NCBI GenBank assembly: GCA_965227095.1
Contig: CBDDFL010000003.1
Location: 62,001-126,000 of the forward strand
DNA from: JANQMY01 sp965227095
GTDB taxonomy: Bacteria; Pseudomonadota; Alphaproteobacteria; JANQMY01
Reading direction: 5' to 3'
DNA: 64,000 bases
This document shows positions 63,054 through 64,000 of this stretch, piece by piece; the stretch's first letter is position 1, and each line of letters opens with the position of its first letter. A program made the translations under genes and the position numbers. Under the pieces are notes generated by a model. The model made no database searches. It saw only the letters and a program-made list of their open reading frames with translations, and had not been told where the DNA came from.

Positions 63054-63749
63054 ATGGGGAAAAGACAACAAAATAAAGCCGACCTACGTGCTCGCATTCT
63101 GGAGGCAGCCCGCGAATTGTTCACGCTGCACGGCGCCGAAGACGTCACCATAGCCGAGGTCGCGACACACGCCGGTGTTGCGCGAGCAACGGTATTCAAC
63201 CAGTTTGGCTCAAAACACGCGCTCATGCATGGCGTCACCGAAGGGGTATGGGCAAATTACAGTATCCGTTTGGACCAAGCGTTAGCCGACCGCACGACGC
63301 CGACACCGTTCCTCATACGTGGGTTGTTCGTGAGTATTGGTGAGGAAATTGAAGGCAGCCGGCATTTTTACCGGTCAGTATTCCGCGAGATGTTCAAACT
63401 TTCGCTGGGCTTGGAAGAAGGTGGATCGGCGCAACGGTCACGCCAAGCAGCGAAAGACAGCTTGTTTCAGTTAATTGCCCGTGGGCAAAACCGCGGAGAT
63501 CTTTCGTGCGATCATCAGCCGGAAGATCTGATCACCGCAATTAGAAGCCTGATCGACGGCACGATTTCTCATTGGCTATATGATGACTGTTCCGAACCGC
63601 TCAGTGAGCGGATGATCCGTAGCGCGGATATTTTTCTGAACTCAGTGGTCACGTCGGATACATCGACATTTGTAAACCAGTGCGCTGCAAACCCTGGCAC
63701 CCCCTTCGCAAAATCATCATTTGAAAAAGCTATCGATAGAAAGTCTTAA
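63054..63749 (+). CDS. TetR-family transcriptional regulator
   Basis: A 231-residue TetR. The N-terminal helix-turn-helix is clear: RILEAARELFTLHGAEDVTI, EVATHAGVARATVFNQFGSK. The C-terminal ligand domain is divergent helical (FREMFKLSLGLEEGG, LITAIRSLIDGTISHWLYD), so the ligand is unknown. The ATG at 63054 was used; no ribosome site is obvious. Its upstream region holds two palindromes; one is shared with the PspA/YqiK operon, so it may be the regulator of that operon or be regulated by the RHH-like protein. Confidence 0.92.
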   Translation: MGKRQQNKADLRARILEAARELFTLHGAEDVTIAEVATHAGVARATVFNQFGSKHALMHGVTEGVWANYSIRLDQALADRTTPTPFLIRGLFVSIGEEIEGSRHFYRSVFREMFKLSLGLEEGGSAQRSRQAAKDSLFQLIARGQNRGDLSCDHQPEDLITAIRSLIDGTISHWLYDDCSEPLSERMIRSADIFLNSVVTSDTSTFVNQCAANPGTPFAKSSFEKAIDRKS

Positions 63750-63793
63750 AAAGGATCATCGGCAACGGTCAACGATAGAGTCGCATGCCAAAG

Positions 63794-63810
63794 ACACCTC
63801 GCGAAGGTGT
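63794..63810. terminator. Small hairpin after tetR
   Basis: ACACCT pairs with AGGTGT around CGCGA. A T-rich stretch follows only after about 10 bases. It may be a weak terminator between tetR and the last gene. Confidence 0.3.
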
Positions 63811-63858
63811 AGCCAAGTTCTTGTTTTCGTATCGTCATTACTAAGATTACCCCCACCC

Positions 63859-64000
63859 ATGACAGAACAGCTTACTAAAATCATCTCAGGTGGACAGACC
63901 GGCGTAGACCAAGCCGCCCTTTGGGCGGCCCATTTGTGCGGTCTAGATATTGGGGGGTGGTGCCCCCCAGGGCGGGTGTGTGAAGACGGAGAAATACCGG
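63859..64000 (+). CDS. Putative molybdenum-carrier-like (SLOG family) protein, N-terminal part
   Basis: Only 47 residues lie in the window. The start MTEQLTKIISGGQTGVDQAA followed by CGLDIGGWCPPGRVCEDG matches the SLOG-type Rossmann family annotated as putative molybdenum carrier (MoCo_carrier), where GGQTGVDQ is the nucleotide-binding loop. The real function of these proteins is not settled. The gene runs off the right edge. No ribosome site was seen. Confidence 0.75.
   Translation, partial: MTEQLTKIISGGQTGVDQAALWAAHLCGLDIGGWCPPGRVCEDGEIP

Noticed and set aside
1..64000. CRISPR, tRNA/rRNA genes, insertion sequences, prophage
   Set aside because: No spaced repeats, no cloverleaf-like or rRNA sequence, no transposase or integrase could be seen. 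The phage-like pattern in LepB is a single domain, not a prophage.

Overview
The window looks like a chromosomal segment of a heterotrophic alphaproteobacterium. The best evidence is the block rpoZ - rsh - pyrE - pdxJ - acpS - lepB - rnc - era - recO with parC beside it (about 40.8-51.3 kb), followed by folK, an NYN/LabA protein, a family-5-like uracil-DNA glycosylase, smpB, dapA and slt. A single long RelA/SpoT protein, a bacterial N-end-rule transferase, a NupC carrier, a TRAP transporter and several acyl-CoA dehydrogenases fit a free-living, possibly aquatic, alphaproteobacterium. I cannot name the genus. I saw no tRNA, rRNA, CRISPR array, insertion sequence or integrase.

Layout. 0-2.7 kb: start of glmS (cut by the window edge), glmU, and a gph-type phosphatase. 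2.7-14.3 kb: a cytochrome P450; a cation/calcium exchanger with a Cys-rich secreted protein; a Sel1-repeat protein and a beta-helix protein, both exported; a small one-helix membrane protein; an S9 peptidase; a lipoprotein alpha/beta hydrolase; and a uracil-DNA-glycosylase-like protein. 14.3-33.1 kb: a catabolic region with AtuA-type, acyl-CoA dehydrogenase, acyl-CoA ligase, luciferase-like oxidoreductase, short-chain dehydrogenase and enoyl-CoA hydratase genes, two small antibiotic-biosynthesis-monooxygenase (ABM)-fold proteins, an amidohydrolase with an MFS carrier, a NupC carrier and an alpha-carbonic anhydrase. Two of its dehydrogenases are of the paired type known from side-chain degradation of sterol-like or branched acids, and a third resembles their larger subunit. 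33.4-40.9 kb: transport (SLC13/RCK carrier, TRAP DctPQM), the N-end-rule transferase, a short-chain dehydrogenase and a DUF1428 protein. 40.8-58 kb: the core block. 58-64 kb: an enoyl-CoA hydratase relative, then a compact membrane-stress operon (ribbon-helix-helix-like protein, PspA-family protein, YqiJ-like protein, YqiK flotillin), a TetR regulator, and the start of a SLOG-type molybdenum-carrier-like gene.

Most interesting points. First, the PspA/YqiJ/YqiK operon is bracketed by two nearly identical palindromes (TATAC-N4-GTATA, 13 of 14 bases shared), one next to the candidate heat-shock-like promoter of the operon and one just after it, upstream of tetR. This suggests a single regulator, either the RHH-like first gene or TetR, acting on both ends. 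Second, the signal peptidase LepB carries an extra N-terminal domain of about 80 residues that closely follows a beta-rich pattern I know from phage tail proteins. Third, the operon NHL propeller - ABM-like protein - amidohydrolase - MFS carrier looks like an uncharacterised catabolic unit. All functions are inferred from motifs read by eye; no database search was possible.
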